Counted from the first letter of the stretch, positions 16,946 through 27,817 are shown. The stretch: DNA of 64,000 nt from Billgrantia sulfidoxydans (GCF_017868775.1 NZ_CP053381.1:868001-932000); one strand, 5' to 3'. Made by a program: numbers and translations. Notes: a model not told the origin generated them from the letters alone.

Positions 16946-19618
16946 ATGAGTCTGGAGGCAAGAGAAGATTTCGATCCGGTCGAAACCACGGAATGGCTGG
17001 ATTCCCTGGAATCGGTCCTGGATCGTGAGGGCGAGGAACGCGCCCGGTACCTGCTGACGCGCCTGGCCGACCGGCTGCGCCGCGACGGCATGCAGGCACC
17101 CTTCTCGGTGACGACGCCGCATCGCAACACCATCCCGGTGCATCGTGAAGCCCCGATGCCGGGCGACCTGTTCATGGAGCGGCGTATCCGCTCACTGATT
17201 CGCTATAACGCCATCGCCCAGGTCATCCGCAACAACCGCGCCAACCCGGGGCTCGGCGGCCACATCGCCAGCTTCATGTCCGCCGCCACGCTCTACGACG
17301 TCGGCTTCAATCACTTCTTCCGAGCGCCCAACGGCGACTTCGAGGGCGACCTGGTCTACATCCAGGGCCACGTGGCGCCGGGCGTGTACGCGCGCGCCTA
17401 CCTGGAAGGACGCCTCACCGAGGCGCAGATGGACAAGTATCGCCAGGAAGTCGACGGTGACGGCCTCTCCTCCTATCCGCATCCCTGGCTGATGCCGGAC
17501 TTCTGGCAGTTCCCCACTGTCTCCATGGGCCTCGGGCCGATCCAGGCGATCTACCAGGCCCACGTGATGAAGTACCTCGATTCGCGCGAGCTCAGGAGCA
17601 TGCACGATCGCAAGATCTGGTGCTTCATGGGCGACGGCGAGTGCGACGAGCCGGAATCGCTGGGCGCCATTCACCTGGCCAGCCGCGAGAAGCTCGACAA
17701 CCTGATCTTCGTCATCAACTGCAACCTGCAGCGCCTGGACGGCCCGGTGCGCGGCAACGGCCGCATCATCGACGAACTCGAAGGGGTCTTCCGCGGTGCC
17801 GGCTGGAACGTGCTCAAGGTGGTCTGGGGCCGGCTGTGGGACCCGCTGTTCGAGAAGGACAAGAAGGGCATCCTGCAGAAGCGCATGGACGAGGCGGTCG
17901 ACGGCGAGTACCAGAACTACAAGGCCATCGACGGCGGCTACACCCGCGAGCACTTCTTCGGCAAGTACCCGGAAACCGCCGAGATGGTCAAGGACATGTC
18001 CGACGAGGACATCTGGCGCCTGAACCGCGGCGGCCACGATCCGTTCAAGGTCTACGCCGCCTATCACGAGGCAGTGAACAACGCCAACGGCCGCCCCACC
18101 GTGATCCTGGCGCACACCGTCAAGGGCTACGGCATGGGCAGCGGCGAGGGCGAGGCTTCGATGGAAGCCCATCAGGTCAAGACCATGGAGTACGAGGCGC
18201 TGCGCAAGTTCCGCGACCGCTTCGGTATCCCGCTGACCGACGAGCAGCTCAAGGAGGTGCCGTACTATAAGCCGGACGACGACTCGCCCGAGCTCAAGTA
18301 CATGCACCTGCAGCGCGAGCGCCTGGGCGGCTACCTGCCGCAGCGCCGCAGCGACTTCGAGGCGCTGACGATCCCCAGCCTCGAGGACAAGACCTTCGCC
18401 ACCCAGCTGGCCGGTTCCAAGGGGCGCGAGATCTCCACTACCATGGCCTTCGTGCGTATCCTCAACGGCCTGGTGAAGGACAAGAAGATCGGCCAGCAGG
18501 TGGTGCCGATCGTGCCCGACGAGGCGCGCACCTTCGGCATGGAGGGCATGTTCCGCCAGCTCGGCATCTACACCTCCGAAGGCCAGAAGTACGAGCCCGT
18601 CGACAAGGGCCAGATCATGTTCTACCGCGAGGACAAGAAGGGCCAGATCCTCGAGGAGGGCATCACCGAGGCCGGCGCGATGTCGGCGTGGATCGCCGCG
18701 GCCACCTCGTACAGCAACCACAACCTGCCGCTGCTGCCGTTCTACATCTACTACTCGATGTTCGGCTTCCAGCGCATCGGCGACCTGGCCTGGGCCGCCG
18801 GCGACCTGCAGGCGCGGGGCTTCCTGGTCGGCGGCACCGCCGGGCGCACCACGCTCAACGGCGAGGGCCTGCAGCACCAGGACGGCCACAGCCACCTGCA
18901 GGCGGCGACCATCCCCAACTGCCGCAGCTACGACCCGACCTACGCCCACGAGGTCGCGGTGATCGTCCAGGATGGCCTGAAGCGCATGTTCGCCGACAAG
19001 GAGAACTGCTTCTACTACCTGACGGTGATGAACGAGAACTACGAGCACCCCGAGCTCGAGAACGTGCCGGCCGATGACATCATCAAGGGCATGTACCTGC
19101 TGCGCGAGCACCGAGGCGACAAGGGCCACGTGCAACTGCTCGGCTCCGGCACCATCCTGCGCGAGGTGGAAGCCGCCGCCAAGATGCTCGCCGAGGAGTG
19201 GGGCGTGGGCGCCGACGTGTGGAGCGTAACCAGCTTCAACGAGCTGCGCCGCGAGGCCCTGCTGCTCGAACGCGAGGCGTTCGTCAACGCCGCCGACGAG
19301 CCGGTCAAGCCCCACGTCACCCGCTGCCTGGAAGGGCGCGAGGGGCCGGTCATCGCCTCCACCGACTACATGCGGCTGTTCGCCGATCAGGTCCGCGCCT
19401 GGGTGCCGACCGACTACCATGTACTGGGAACCGACGGCTACGGCCGCTCCGACACCCGCGAGAAGCTGCGCCACTTCTTCGAGGTCGATCGCTACTTCGT
19501 GACCGTGGCGGCGCTCAAGGCCCTGGCCGATCGCGGCGAGCTGGATCGCAAGGTCGTCGCCGAGGCGATCAAGAAGTACGGCATCGACCCCAACAAGCCC
19601 AATCCGCTGACGAGCTGA
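16946..19618 (+). CDS. aceE: Pyruvate dehydrogenase E1 component (homodimeric) AceE
   Basis: AceE is the thiamine-diphosphate-dependent decarboxylase of the pyruvate dehydrogenase complex. The 890-residue length is typical of the homodimeric gammaproteobacterial E1. The ThDP-binding motif is seen as GDGECDEPESLGAIHLAS with the NCNLQRLDGPV segment about 25 residues later. Other family blocks are GGHIASFMSAATLYDVGFNH and the late DGYGRSDTREKLRHFFEVDR. I chose ATG 16946, which follows CGGAGAGA; a TTG at 16925 would add seven residues. aceF follows 61 bases later. Confidence 0.96.
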   Translation: MSLEAREDFDPVETTEWLDSLESVLDREGEERARYLLTRLADRLRRDGMQAPFSVTTPHRNTIPVHREAPMPGDLFMERRIRSLIRYNAIAQVIRNNRANPGLGGHIASFMSAATLYDVGFNHFFRAPNGDFEGDLVYIQGHVAPGVYARAYLEGRLTEAQMDKYRQEVDGDGLSSYPHPWLMPDFWQFPTVSMGLGPIQAIYQAHVMKYLDSRELRSMHDRKIWCFMGDGECDEPESLGAIHLASREKLDNLIFVINCNLQRLDGPVRGNGRIIDELEGVFRGAGWNVLKVVWGRLWDPLFEKDKKGILQKRMDEAVDGEYQNYKAIDGGYTREHFFGKYPETAEMVKDMSDEDIWRLNRGGHDPFKVYAAYHEAVNNANGRPTVILAHTVKGYGMGSGEGEASMEAHQVKTMEYEALRKFRDRFGIPLTDEQLKEVPYYKPDDDSPELKYMHLQRERLGGYLPQRRSDFEALTIPSLEDKTFATQLAGSKGREISTTMAFVRILNGLVKDKKIGQQVVPIVPDEARTFGMEGMFRQLGIYTSEGQKYEPVDKGQIMFYREDKKGQILEEGITEAGAMSAWIAAATSYSNHNLPLLPFYIYYSMFGFQRIGDLAWAAGDLQARGFLVGGTAGRTTLNGEGLQHQDGHSHLQAATIPNCRSYDPTYAHEVAVIVQDGLKRMFADKENCFYYLTVMNENYEHPELENVPADDIIKGMYLLREHRGDKGHVQLLGSGTILREVEAAAKMLAEEWGVGADVWSVTSFNELRREALLLEREAFVNAADEPVKPHVTRCLEGREGPVIASTDYMRLFADQVRAWVPTDYHVLGTDGYGRSDTREKLRHFFEVDRYFVTVAALKALADRGELDRKVVAEAIKKYGIDPNKPNPLTS

Positions 19619-19628
19619 TCCGGTGGCC

Positions 19629-19648
19629 AGGCGGGCCCGGGCCCGCCT
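19629..19648. repeat. Perfect 20-bp palindrome between aceE and aceF
   Basis: AGGCGGGCCC followed by its exact reverse complement lies in the 61-bp intercistronic gap, ten bases after the aceE stop. In RNA it would fold as a very stable hairpin with a minimal loop. There is no T-run, so it more likely stabilises or processes the aceEF message, or attenuates it, than fully terminates it. Confidence 0.6.
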
Positions 19649-19679
19649 GTTCCAGGCACGATTTGGAAGGAGCGCGACC

Positions 19680-21677
19680 TTGAGTAGCGAAATCATCAAA
19701 GTTCCCGACATCGGCGGCAGCGAAGATGTCGAAATCATCGAAATCGCCGTATCCGAAGGCGACGTCATCGAGCCCGAGGACACCCTGATCACGCTGGAGT
19801 CGGACAAGGCCAGCATGGACGTGCCGTCGCCCAAGGGCGGCAAGGTCGTTCGTGTGCTGGTGAAGGAGGGCGACACCGTCTCCGAGGGCGACGACATCGT
19901 CGAGCTCGAGGTGGAAGGTGGCGGCAGCGATGGCGGCGGCGAGAAGGCCGAGGCCAAGCGAGAAGAGGCGCCCAAGGAATCCCCGGCCGCCGAAGAGAAG
20001 CCGGCGGCGAAGAAATCCTCCGGCGGCGGCAAGCGTACCGTCGAGATCAAGGTGCCGGATCTGGGCGGTTCCGAGAACGTCGAGGTCATCGAAGTGGCGG
20101 TCGCCGAGGGCGATGAGGTGAGCGAGGAGGACCCGCTCATCACCCTGGAGTCGGACAAGGCCTCCATGGACGTGCCCAGCCCCCATAGCGGTAAGCTGGT
20201 GTCCCTCACCGTCAAGGAGGGCGATACCGTTTCCGAGGGCGACGTGATCGGCACCATGGAGATCGCCGGCGAAGGCGGCGAAGAGGCCGAGCCGGAAGCC
20301 GTCGAGACCACCGCGGAGCCCGCCGAGCAGGCCGAGGCCCCCGCCGAGGAGGAGGCGACGAGCGGCGAGCCCGAGCGCAAGGAGATCCGCGTGCCCGATC
20401 TCTCCGGTTCCAGCGACGTGCCGGTCATCGAGATCGCCGTCAGCGCCGGCGACGAGGTGAACGAGGAGGACCCGCTGATCACCCTGGAGTCCGACAAGGC
20501 CTCCATGGACGTGCCGAGCCCCTACAAGGGCAAGCTGATCGAACTCACCGTCAAGGAGGGCGACACCGTCTCCGAGGGCGACCTGATCGGCTATATCGAG
20601 GTGGTTGGGGCCAAGCCGCGGGCGGCCACGCCCAAGGCCAGCAAGGCGCCGAGCGAGCCCAGCGAAAAGCCGGCTTCGCCCACCCAGGCCAAGCCGACCC
20701 CGGCCGGTACGCCGAGCCCCGAGGCGCAGATGGCGGCCCACAAACCGCGCGACGGCAAGCTGGTCCACGCCGGCCCCGCGGTGCGCATGCTGGCCCGCGA
20801 ACTCGGCGTCGACCTGGGGCTGGTCAAGCCGAGCGGGCCCAAGGAGCGAGTGCTCAAGGAGGACGTCCACGCCTACGTCAAGCAGGTGATGGCAGGCCAG
20901 GCCAAGGCGCCTGCTGCCGCGCCGGCGGCGAGTGGCGGCGCGGGCATCCCGCCGGTACCGGACCAGGACTTCAGCCAGTTCGGTGAAATCGAAGAGAAGC
21001 CGATGGGGCGTCTGCTCAAGATGGGCGCCACCAACCTTCACCGCAGCTGGCTCAACGTGCCTCACGTGACCCAGTTCGACGAGGCCGACATCACCGAGCT
21101 GGAAGCCTTCCGCAAGTCGATGAAGGCCGAGGCCGAGGCCCAGGGCGCCAAGCTCACCCCGCTGCCGTTCCTGATCAAGGCGTGTGCCTTCGCCCTGCGC
21201 AAGTTCCCCCAGTTCAACGTCAGCCTGAAGAGCGACGGCGAGACCCTGGTGTGGAAGAAGTACGTCCACATCGGCGTTGCCGTGGATACCCCGGACGGCC
21301 TGATGGTGCCGGTGATTCGCGACGCCGACAAGAAGTCGCTGATCGACCTGGCCAAGGAGAGCGTCGAGCTGGCCGGCAAGGCGCAGTCTAAGAAGCTCAA
21401 GCGCGAGGAGATGACCGGCGGCTGCTTCACCATCTCGAGCCTGGGCTCCATCGGCGGTACCGCCTTCACGCCGATCGTCAACGCCCCGGAGGTGGCCATC
21501 CTCGGCGTCTCCAAGGCGCAGATGAAGCCGGTGTGGAACGGTGCCGACTTCGAACCGCGGCTGATGATGCCGCTGTCGCTCTCCTACGACCACCGGGCGG
21601 TGAACGGGGCCGATGCCGCGCGCTTCACCGCCTTCCTGGCGGCGGCGCTGAGTGACATCCGGCGACTGCTGATGTAA
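19680..21677 (+). CDS. aceF: Pyruvate dehydrogenase E2, dihydrolipoyl acetyltransferase AceF with three lipoyl domains
   Basis: AceF transfers acetyl groups to CoA and forms the core of the pyruvate dehydrogenase complex. The 665-residue protein has three lipoyl domains, each with the identical motif LESDKASMDVPSP; the lipoylated lysines are Lys43, Lys160 and Lys273. Ala/Pro/Glu-rich linkers join them to a peripheral subunit-binding domain (about 375-410, AGPAVRMLARELGVDL). A catalytic domain follows, with His638 in SYDHRAVNGADA. I start at TTG 19680, placed 8 bases after GGAAGGAG and giving the family N-terminus SSEIIKVPDIGG. No lpd gene follows. Confidence 0.95.
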   Translation: MSSEIIKVPDIGGSEDVEIIEIAVSEGDVIEPEDTLITLESDKASMDVPSPKGGKVVRVLVKEGDTVSEGDDIVELEVEGGGSDGGGEKAEAKREEAPKESPAAEEKPAAKKSSGGGKRTVEIKVPDLGGSENVEVIEVAVAEGDEVSEEDPLITLESDKASMDVPSPHSGKLVSLTVKEGDTVSEGDVIGTMEIAGEGGEEAEPEAVETTAEPAEQAEAPAEEEATSGEPERKEIRVPDLSGSSDVPVIEIAVSAGDEVNEEDPLITLESDKASMDVPSPYKGKLIELTVKEGDTVSEGDLIGYIEVVGAKPRAATPKASKAPSEPSEKPASPTQAKPTPAGTPSPEAQMAAHKPRDGKLVHAGPAVRMLARELGVDLGLVKPSGPKERVLKEDVHAYVKQVMAGQAKAPAAAPAASGGAGIPPVPDQDFSQFGEIEEKPMGRLLKMGATNLHRSWLNVPHVTQFDEADITELEAFRKSMKAEAEAQGAKLTPLPFLIKACAFALRKFPQFNVSLKSDGETLVWKKYVHIGVAVDTPDGLMVPVIRDADKKSLIDLAKESVELAGKAQSKKLKREEMTGGCFTISSLGSIGGTAFTPIVNAPEVAILGVSKAQMKPVWNGADFEPRLMMPLSLSYDHRAVNGADAARFTAFLAAALSDIRRLLM

Positions 21678-21694
21678 TCATTGCCGAAAGCGGT

Positions 21695-21728
21695 ACCGAC
21701 GGCGCCCTGCGGGGCGCCGTCGGTCTTT
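21695..21728 (+). terminator. Terminator after aceF
   Basis: Thirteen perfect base pairs (21695-21707 with 21712-21724) enclose TGCG, followed by CTTT. It sits 18 bases after the aceF stop and separates the pdh operon from adk. Confidence 0.8.
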
Positions 21729-21916
21729 GGAGCCTCCACTTTCGGGAGGGGAGACCAAAGTGCAACCCGGCCATAATTGGCTGAAAATGCAGTGGCTTTG
21801 GCCAGGCGCGAGAGGCCTGGGCCGCGGCGTAGAGTTGTCTGGCGACGCCGCCGCGGTTATCGTTCATGACATTCCCTTTACCCACAAGAATTTCCACTCT
21901 CTCAAGGAGCAGCTAG

Positions 21917-22573
<657 letters not shown>

Positions 22574-22597
22574 CGTCTGGCTACAGGTCGTTTCTGA

Positions 22598-22619
22598 ATG
22601 GCCCGCCTCGGCGGGCCAT
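22598..22619 (+). terminator. Hairpin after adk
   Basis: ATGGCCCGCC (22598-22607) pairs with GGCGGGCCAT (22610-22619), 24 bases after the adk stop. The loop is very short and no T-run follows, so termination strength is doubtful. Confidence 0.5.
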
Positions 22620-22695
22620 CGTCGTCATGGGCCATCGTCCCGCGTCACGCGGCGGCGTATAATGATCCGCCCATGCCCTGACCCGACGCTTCCCT

Positions 22696-23400
22696 ATGCC
22701 GAACCTGCTGGCTCTCGATGCCTCCTCCAGCGCCTGCTCCGCCGCCCTGCTGATCCAGCGTGGTGGCGGCGAACCGAGGCTGGTGTCCCGTTTTGCCCTG
22801 ACCCCCCGCGAACATACCCGCCGGCTGCTACCGATGGTCGACGAGGTGCTGGCCGAGGCGGGCCTGACCGTCGCCGAGCTGGACGCCGTGTCCTATGGGC
22901 GTGGCCCCGGCTCCTTCACCGGGCTGCGCATCGCCGCCGGCACGGCCCAGGGGCTGGCCTACGGCCTGGACCTGCCGCTGCTCGGCGTGTCGACCCTCGA
23001 GGCGCTGGCCCTCGCGGCTCATCGTCGTCACGGTGTCGCGAATGTGGTCACCGCCATGGATGCGCGCATGGGCGAGATCTACGTCGCCGCCTGGCGCTGT
23101 CGTGACGGTGCGACCGAGCCACTGCTCGCGGAGGCCGTGATGCCGCCCGAGCAGCTTCAGCTGCCCCCGGCCGACGGCCGCGAGGGCTGGTACGCCATCG
23201 GCTCGGGTTGGTCGCTGTGGGAGGCGATGCCGGCCGAGGTGCAGGCAGCCATCAGCCGGCGCGACGCCGAAGCCGAGCCGGCGGCCGAGGAAATGGTACT
23301 GCTGGCCGCCCGAGACTATGCCCAGGGGGCTCGTCCTGCCGCCCATGAGACCCAGCCGATCTACCTGCGCGACCAGGTGGCGTGGCAGAAGGGCAAATGA
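22696..23400 (+). CDS. tsaB: TsaB, t6A-modification complex subunit
   Basis: TsaB (YeaZ) is the non-catalytic partner of TsaD and TsaE in threonylcarbamoylation of A37 in ANN-decoding tRNAs. The 234-residue ASKHA-fold protein starts with [16 protein letters not shown] and carries the diagnostic [20 protein letters not shown] and [15 protein letters not shown]. It overlaps rsmJ by four bases. trmO, which acts on the t6A product, is in this window at 13762-14487. Confidence 0.93.
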   Translation: MPNLLALDASSSACSAALLIQRGGGEPRLVSRFALTPREHTRRLLPMVDEVLAEAGLTVAELDAVSYGRGPGSFTGLRIAAGTAQGLAYGLDLPLLGVSTLEALALAAHRRHGVANVVTAMDARMGEIYVAAWRCRDGATEPLLAEAVMPPEQLQLPPADGREGWYAIGSGWSLWEAMPAEVQAAISRRDAEAEPAAEEMVLLAARDYAQGARPAAHETQPIYLRDQVAWQKGK

Positions 23401-24116
23401 ACCGTCGCGACCGGCCGCGAGACACTGAGTCAGAAAGTGGCGAGCTGACGTTGCGCCGCGAAGGGGATGCCCTGGTGCTGGCCGGCGACCCGGCCCGCTA
23501 CGGCAAGCCGCTCAGGGTCGATTTTGCCGAAGGCCGTGCCGCCCATCGGCGCCGCTTCGGCGGTGGACGGGGGCAGCTCATCGCCCGTGCTTGCGGTCTG
23601 GCGGCCGGCGTGACCCCTAGCGTAATCGATGCCACCGCCGGCCTGGGGCGCGACGCCTTCGTGCTGGCGAGCCTCGGCGCCGAGGTGCTGCTGATCGAGC
23701 GCGTGGCGGCGATCCATGCCCTGCTGGAGGATGGCCTGGCGCGCGCCGCCGCCGACCCCGAGGCGGCGGCGATCGTCGCCCGCATGCACCTGGTGCATGG
23801 CGACGCCGTTCGCGACCTCGCCGCGCTGGTCGCCGCCGGCCCGGTGGCGCCCCAGGTGATTCACCTCGACCCCATGTTCCCCCACCGCGAGAAGTCGGCG
23901 CTGGTGAAGAAGGAGATGCGTCTGTTCCGCGAGCTCGCCGGCGACGATGCCGACGCGCCGCGGCTGCTCGAGGTGGCGCTGGACGTGGCCAGCCACCGCG
24001 TGGTGGTCAAGCGGCCACGCAAGGCACCGCCCATTGAGGGCCCGGCGCCGCAGCACGCCATCGAAGGCAAGACCAGCCGCTACGACCTCTATGTCCATCG
24101 CTCCTTGAAGGCTTGA
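23397..24116 (+). CDS. rsmJ: RsmJ, 16S rRNA (guanine1516-N2)-methyltransferase
   Basis: RsmJ (YhiQ) methylates G1516 of 16S rRNA. The 239-residue SAM-dependent enzyme has motif [18 protein letters not shown], the acidic residue ending strand 2 in VLLIER, and the catalytic-site [19 protein letters not shown]. The C-terminal block [10 protein letters not shown] and [11 protein letters not shown] is specific for the family. Its ATG is embedded in the tsaB stop (ATGA), so it is translationally coupled. It ends 14 bases from the convergent plsB stop. Confidence 0.92.
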   Translation: MNRRDRPRDTESESGELTLRREGDALVLAGDPARYGKPLRVDFAEGRAAHRRRFGGGRGQLIARACGLAAGVTPSVIDATAGLGRDAFVLASLGAEVLLIERVAAIHALLEDGLARAAADPEAAAIVARMHLVHGDAVRDLAALVAAGPVAPQVIHLDPMFPHREKSALVKKEMRLFRELAGDDADAPRLLEVALDVASHRVVVKRPRKAPPIEGPAPQHAIEGKTSRYDLYVHRSLKA

Positions 24117-24130
24117 TACGGCCGAGCCGG

Positions 24131-26572
24131 CTAGCCGTGGCTGATGAGCTGCAATCGGTGGCGCAGGGCTGGATCGTACAGCTCGCCGGTTCGCTGCGCG
24201 GCGCTACGCAGCCGCTCGTCATACCAAAGCCGCTCTTCCCGCATCCAGATCCAGCCCTCGGCCTCCAGGCTGTCGATCAGGCTGGCGAACAGCTTGCGAT
24301 CGAAGAATTCCGGTGCGTCGCGTCCGGTGAGCAGGGCCAGGCGCTCGGTCAACTGCTGGCTGCGTTCCGCCAGGGCTTCGCGCCCCAGTGTGCCGGCCGG
24401 CTGGCTGAGCAGGATCGTCAGCAGCAGGTAGCCGCGCTCCAGCGAGGGCTGCATCAGCCTCGCCAGCAGGCGTAGCTGCTCGCCGGCCTCCAGCGTGCCG
24501 GGCCGTTGCCAGCCATCGGCATGGGGTTGCAGCAGGCCCTCCTGGCACAGCACCTCCAGCATGGCGGGTAGCGCCTGGGGCAGGGCGGCCGGCTCGAGGA
24601 ACAGCTCTCGGGCCAGGATCGGCCAGGGGGGACCGAGCTGCGCCTGGAGGCTGTCGAGGTCGTGGCGTGGGGCATGGCGGAAGGCGAAGGCGGCGAGGCC
24701 GGGCAGGGCGAAGAGGTGCAGCACGTTGTTGCGATACCACACCAGCAGGCTGGCCTGTTCCGCCGTCGCCGTGAGAATGTCGCCCAGCGCATGGGGGCGG
24801 CGCTCGATCATGCCCAGCGCCACGACTTCGTCGATCCAGGCGTCGGGCTCGCCCCGAGGCAGGCTGACGTGCTGCCCCCCGGGCCCGTGGCGCTGCAGGG
24901 CGGCCAGCAGGGCGAGCTGGCGTGCCATCAGGCTGGCCTCGATGGCGTGATGCGGCGTGGCCAGCAGTACCAGCGCCACCAGGTTGACCGGGTTGAGCGC
25001 CGCCGCGGCGTTGATGCGCCGGGCCAGCTCGTCGCCGAGCCGCGGCACGGCCTGGTTGAGCCAGGCCGGCTTGGCCGGGCCGAGATCGTCGCGCCAGCCC
25101 GGCGTGGTGTCATCGAGCCAGGGGCCGAGCGCCAGCGGCTCGCCGACGTTGACCGTGACCTTGCCGAACGGCTGGCGCAACTGGCCGAGCACACGCAGCA
25201 GGGCCAAGGGCGTCTCCTTGCGCTTCTTGCCGCCGCGCAGCTCGCGCTGGTAGCTGGCGTTCTCGATGATGCGCTCGTAGCCGACGTAGACGGGAACGAA
25301 GGCGAGCCGGGGCGGGCTGGTGCCCGCGGCGCTGCGGCAGAACGAGCGCAGCGTCATCGACAGCATGCCGGGGCGTGGCGCGAGCATGCGCCCGCTGCGC
25401 GAGCGGCCGCCCTCGATGAAGTACTCCAGCGGATGGCCGCGCTCCAGCAGGCGGTGCAGGTACTCATTGAAGACCGCGGCGTAGAGCGGTTTGTCGCGGA
25501 AGCTGCGGCGCAGGAAGAAGGCCCCGCCGCGGCGCAGCAGCGGGCCGATCAGCGGCATGTTCAGGTTGCGCCCGGCGGCGATGTGCGGCGGCATCAGGCC
25601 GTCGCGATAGAGCACGTAGGAGAGCAGCAGGTAATCGATGTGGCTGCGATGGCAGGGCACGTAGACCAGCGTATGATCGCCGGCCAGCGCCTTGACCCGT
25701 TCGAGCCCGCGTACCTCGACGCCGTCGTAGAGCCGGTTCCACAGCCGGCGCAGCAGGCCGTCCATGAAGCGCAGCACCGGATAGGTCATGTTCGAGGCGA
25801 TCTCGCGGCCGTAGCGCAGGGCGCGCCGCTGGAGCCGCTGCGGGGAGCGCTTCTCGGCCGGCGCCAGCTCGCCGATCACCCGACGCACCTCGGGGCTCGC
25901 CGCCACGCCCTCGATCAAGGTACGGCGGTGCGAGAGGTCGGGGCCAAGCACGCGCGTGCGCATGCGCCGGAAATGAACGCGCAGCAGGCGTGCGCTCTTG
26001 CGATTGGCCACGGCGGGGCCTCGCGCGTCCAGCAGGTCGCGAAGCTTGAGCGGCGCGCCGAAGTGCACCTCCACGCTCTTGCCATTGACCAGCACCGACA
26101 GCGCTCGGCGCAGGCGCCCGGTCAACTGCCAGCTGTCGGCCGCCAGCAGATGCCAGAAGCCGAAGCGCTTGCCCGGCGCGCGCCCCCAGAACACGCTCAC
26201 CGGAACGAGCTGGATATCGGCCTCGGGGTGCTCGGCGAGGTACTCCAGCGCCTGGCGGAAGGGCGCCTCCAGGGCGCGCCTGTGCTGCCATAGCCGGCGC
26301 TGCCTGGCGGGCAGTGCGACACTGGCCGGCAGCTCGCGATCCTCCAGGCGGATTCTGCCGCGTGACGGCGGAAGCCCATGGCGCTGGCACAGCACGTCGA
26401 GCAACAGGGCGTCGGAGAGCGCCGGGTGGGGCAGCACGTAGAGGGTGGGGTGGGCAGGGTCGAGGGGCAGGTCGCCGGGGTCGGGTTCGATGAGGCGGGT
26501 CTCGACCCAGGCCTTGATCAAGCCCTTCCAAGGGGCGTGAAGTGCAGCGAGCAGAGTCTGGGCTAGGGCCAT
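24131..26572 (-). CDS. plsB: Glycerol-3-phosphate 1-O-acyltransferase PlsB
   Basis: PlsB adds the first acyl chain to sn-glycerol-3-phosphate at the inner membrane. The 813-residue length fits the family. Acyltransferase block I is VPCHRSHIDYLLLSYVLY (HX4D near residue 305). Block III follows as EYFIEGGRSRSGRMLAPRPG, and FVPVYVGYERIIE is block IV. I start at ATG 26572 (MALAQTLLAALHAPW), with CGAGG upstream. The frame stays open for another 1.2 kb opposite the cls gene but does not look coding there. It is divergent from cls, so two phospholipid genes share a 123-bp region. Confidence 0.94.
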   Translation of the reverse strand: MALAQTLLAALHAPWKGLIKAWVETRLIEPDPGDLPLDPAHPTLYVLPHPALSDALLLDVLCQRHGLPPSRGRIRLEDRELPASVALPARQRRLWQHRRALEAPFRQALEYLAEHPEADIQLVPVSVFWGRAPGKRFGFWHLLAADSWQLTGRLRRALSVLVNGKSVEVHFGAPLKLRDLLDARGPAVANRKSARLLRVHFRRMRTRVLGPDLSHRRTLIEGVAASPEVRRVIGELAPAEKRSPQRLQRRALRYGREIASNMTYPVLRFMDGLLRRLWNRLYDGVEVRGLERVKALAGDHTLVYVPCHRSHIDYLLLSYVLYRDGLMPPHIAAGRNLNMPLIGPLLRRGGAFFLRRSFRDKPLYAAVFNEYLHRLLERGHPLEYFIEGGRSRSGRMLAPRPGMLSMTLRSFCRSAAGTSPPRLAFVPVYVGYERIIENASYQRELRGGKKRKETPLALLRVLGQLRQPFGKVTVNVGEPLALGPWLDDTTPGWRDDLGPAKPAWLNQAVPRLGDELARRINAAAALNPVNLVALVLLATPHHAIEASLMARQLALLAALQRHGPGGQHVSLPRGEPDAWIDEVVALGMIERRPHALGDILTATAEQASLLVWYRNNVLHLFALPGLAAFAFRHAPRHDLDSLQAQLGPPWPILARELFLEPAALPQALPAMLEVLCQEGLLQPHADGWQRPGTLEAGEQLRLLARLMQPSLERGYLLLTILLSQPAGTLGREALAERSQQLTERLALLTGRDAPEFFDRKLFASLIDSLEAEGWIWMREERLWYDERLRSAAQRTGELYDPALRHRLQLISHG

Positions 26573-26695
26573 CCGATTGCCTCGAGGTCGAATCGAGGGG
26601 CCAGTATAGCCATGGCGCCAGGCTCGGGTCAGGTGCTTTCCCTCGACGGGCAAACGTGCGTCAATCACGGCAGGCAAGGAGACGGGAGGCGTGCC

Positions 26696-27817
26696 ATGCA
26701 TGGCATGTGGCGGGACGGCAATCGGTTCGAGCTGCTGGCGGAGTCGTCGTGCTTCCTGCCGGCGATGTTCACGGCCATGGAGCGGGCGCGCCGTTCGATC
26801 CTCGTCGAACTCTACCTGATGGAGTCGGGAGAGCTGGCCACGACGCTGATCGATACGCTGTGCCGTGCCGCGACGCGCGGCGTGACGGTCGCGCTGATGC
26901 TGGATGCCTATGGCTCCATGGGGCTGGGCGGCGAGGATCGACGCCGCCTGGAGCAGGCCGGCGTGGCGCTGCGGCTGTTCAACCCGCTGGGGCTGCACTC
27001 GCTGGCACGCAACCTGACCCGTGACCATCGCAAGCTGGTGGTGGTCGACGGCGCCGTCGCCTTCACCGGCGGCTTCGGCGCGGTCGATGAGTTCCTGAAA
27101 GCCTGGTACGAGGTGGCGGTGCGTATCGAGGGGCCGGTCGTTGCCGATTGGGTACGGCTGTTCTCGCGGGTATGGGATTCGCCGATGACGCGTGGCGCCG
27201 GCGATGCGGCTCTGGTACGCCACCTCCAGCTCGAGTTCCACCCACACGAGGACTACCACGCCATGCGTGGCCGCGTGGTGTGGGGGCAGGGCTATCGCTA
27301 CCAGGCCATCCGCCACTCGCTGTATGGCCGGGTGTCGTCGGCCCAGCGTCGCATCTGGCTGTGCACGCCCTATTTCGTGCCCACCTTCAGCCTGCGCATG
27401 CGGTTGGCCCGTGCGGCTCGCCGCGGCGTCGACGTACGCCTGCTGCTGCCCGGCCAAGGCCACGACCACCCCTGGGTGCGCTATGCCGGCCAGCGCTTCT
27501 ACCGGCGCCTGCTGCGCGCCGGCGTGCGCATCTTCGAGTTCCAGCCCACCTTCATTCACGCCAAGTTCTCGCTGGTCGACCAGTGGTCGAGCCTGGGCTC
27601 GTGCAACTTCGACCACTGGAGCCTGCACTGGAACCTGGAAGCCAACCAGGAGGTGGAGGATACCCGCTTCGCCGGCGAGGTGGCGGCGCTGTTCGAGCGC
27701 AACTTCACCGCCAGCCACGAGATCACCTACCAGGCCTGGGTGCGGCGCCCGCGCTGGCAGCGCTTCAAGGAGTGGCTGTTCGGCAGCTTCGATGCCTGGC
27801 TGACGCGGCTGCGCTAG
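26696..27817 (+). CDS. Cardiolipin synthase ClsB-like phospholipase D family protein
   Basis: This 373-residue protein has two complete HxKxxxxD motifs: His111-Arg-Lys113...Asp118 (HRKLVVVDGAVAFTGG) and His288-Ala-Lys290...Asp295 (HAKFSLVDQWSSLGSCNFD). It lacks N-terminal membrane helices, as in ClsB (YbhO) and unlike ClsA, so it probably acts at the membrane surface making cardiolipin. I start at ATG 26696, seven bases after GGGAGG; the longer frame overlaps the plsB promoter. The TAG stop shares its G with the first unit of a 7-bp tandem array. Confidence 0.83.
   Translation: MHGMWRDGNRFELLAESSCFLPAMFTAMERARRSILVELYLMESGELATTLIDTLCRAATRGVTVALMLDAYGSMGLGGEDRRRLEQAGVALRLFNPLGLHSLARNLTRDHRKLVVVDGAVAFTGGFGAVDEFLKAWYEVAVRIEGPVVADWVRLFSRVWDSPMTRGAGDAALVRHLQLEFHPHEDYHAMRGRVVWGQGYRYQAIRHSLYGRVSSAQRRIWLCTPYFVPTFSLRMRLARAARRGVDVRLLLPGQGHDHPWVRYAGQRFYRRLLRAGVRIFEFQPTFIHAKFSLVDQWSSLGSCNFDHWSLHWNLEANQEVEDTRFAGEVAALFERNFTASHEITYQAWVRRPRWQRFKEWLFGSFDAWLTRLR

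Noticed and set aside
17192..20506. 1104-codon open frame on the minus strand opposite aceE and aceF
   Set aside because: It mirrors the codons of two well-supported genes in GC-rich DNA and resembles no protein family I know.
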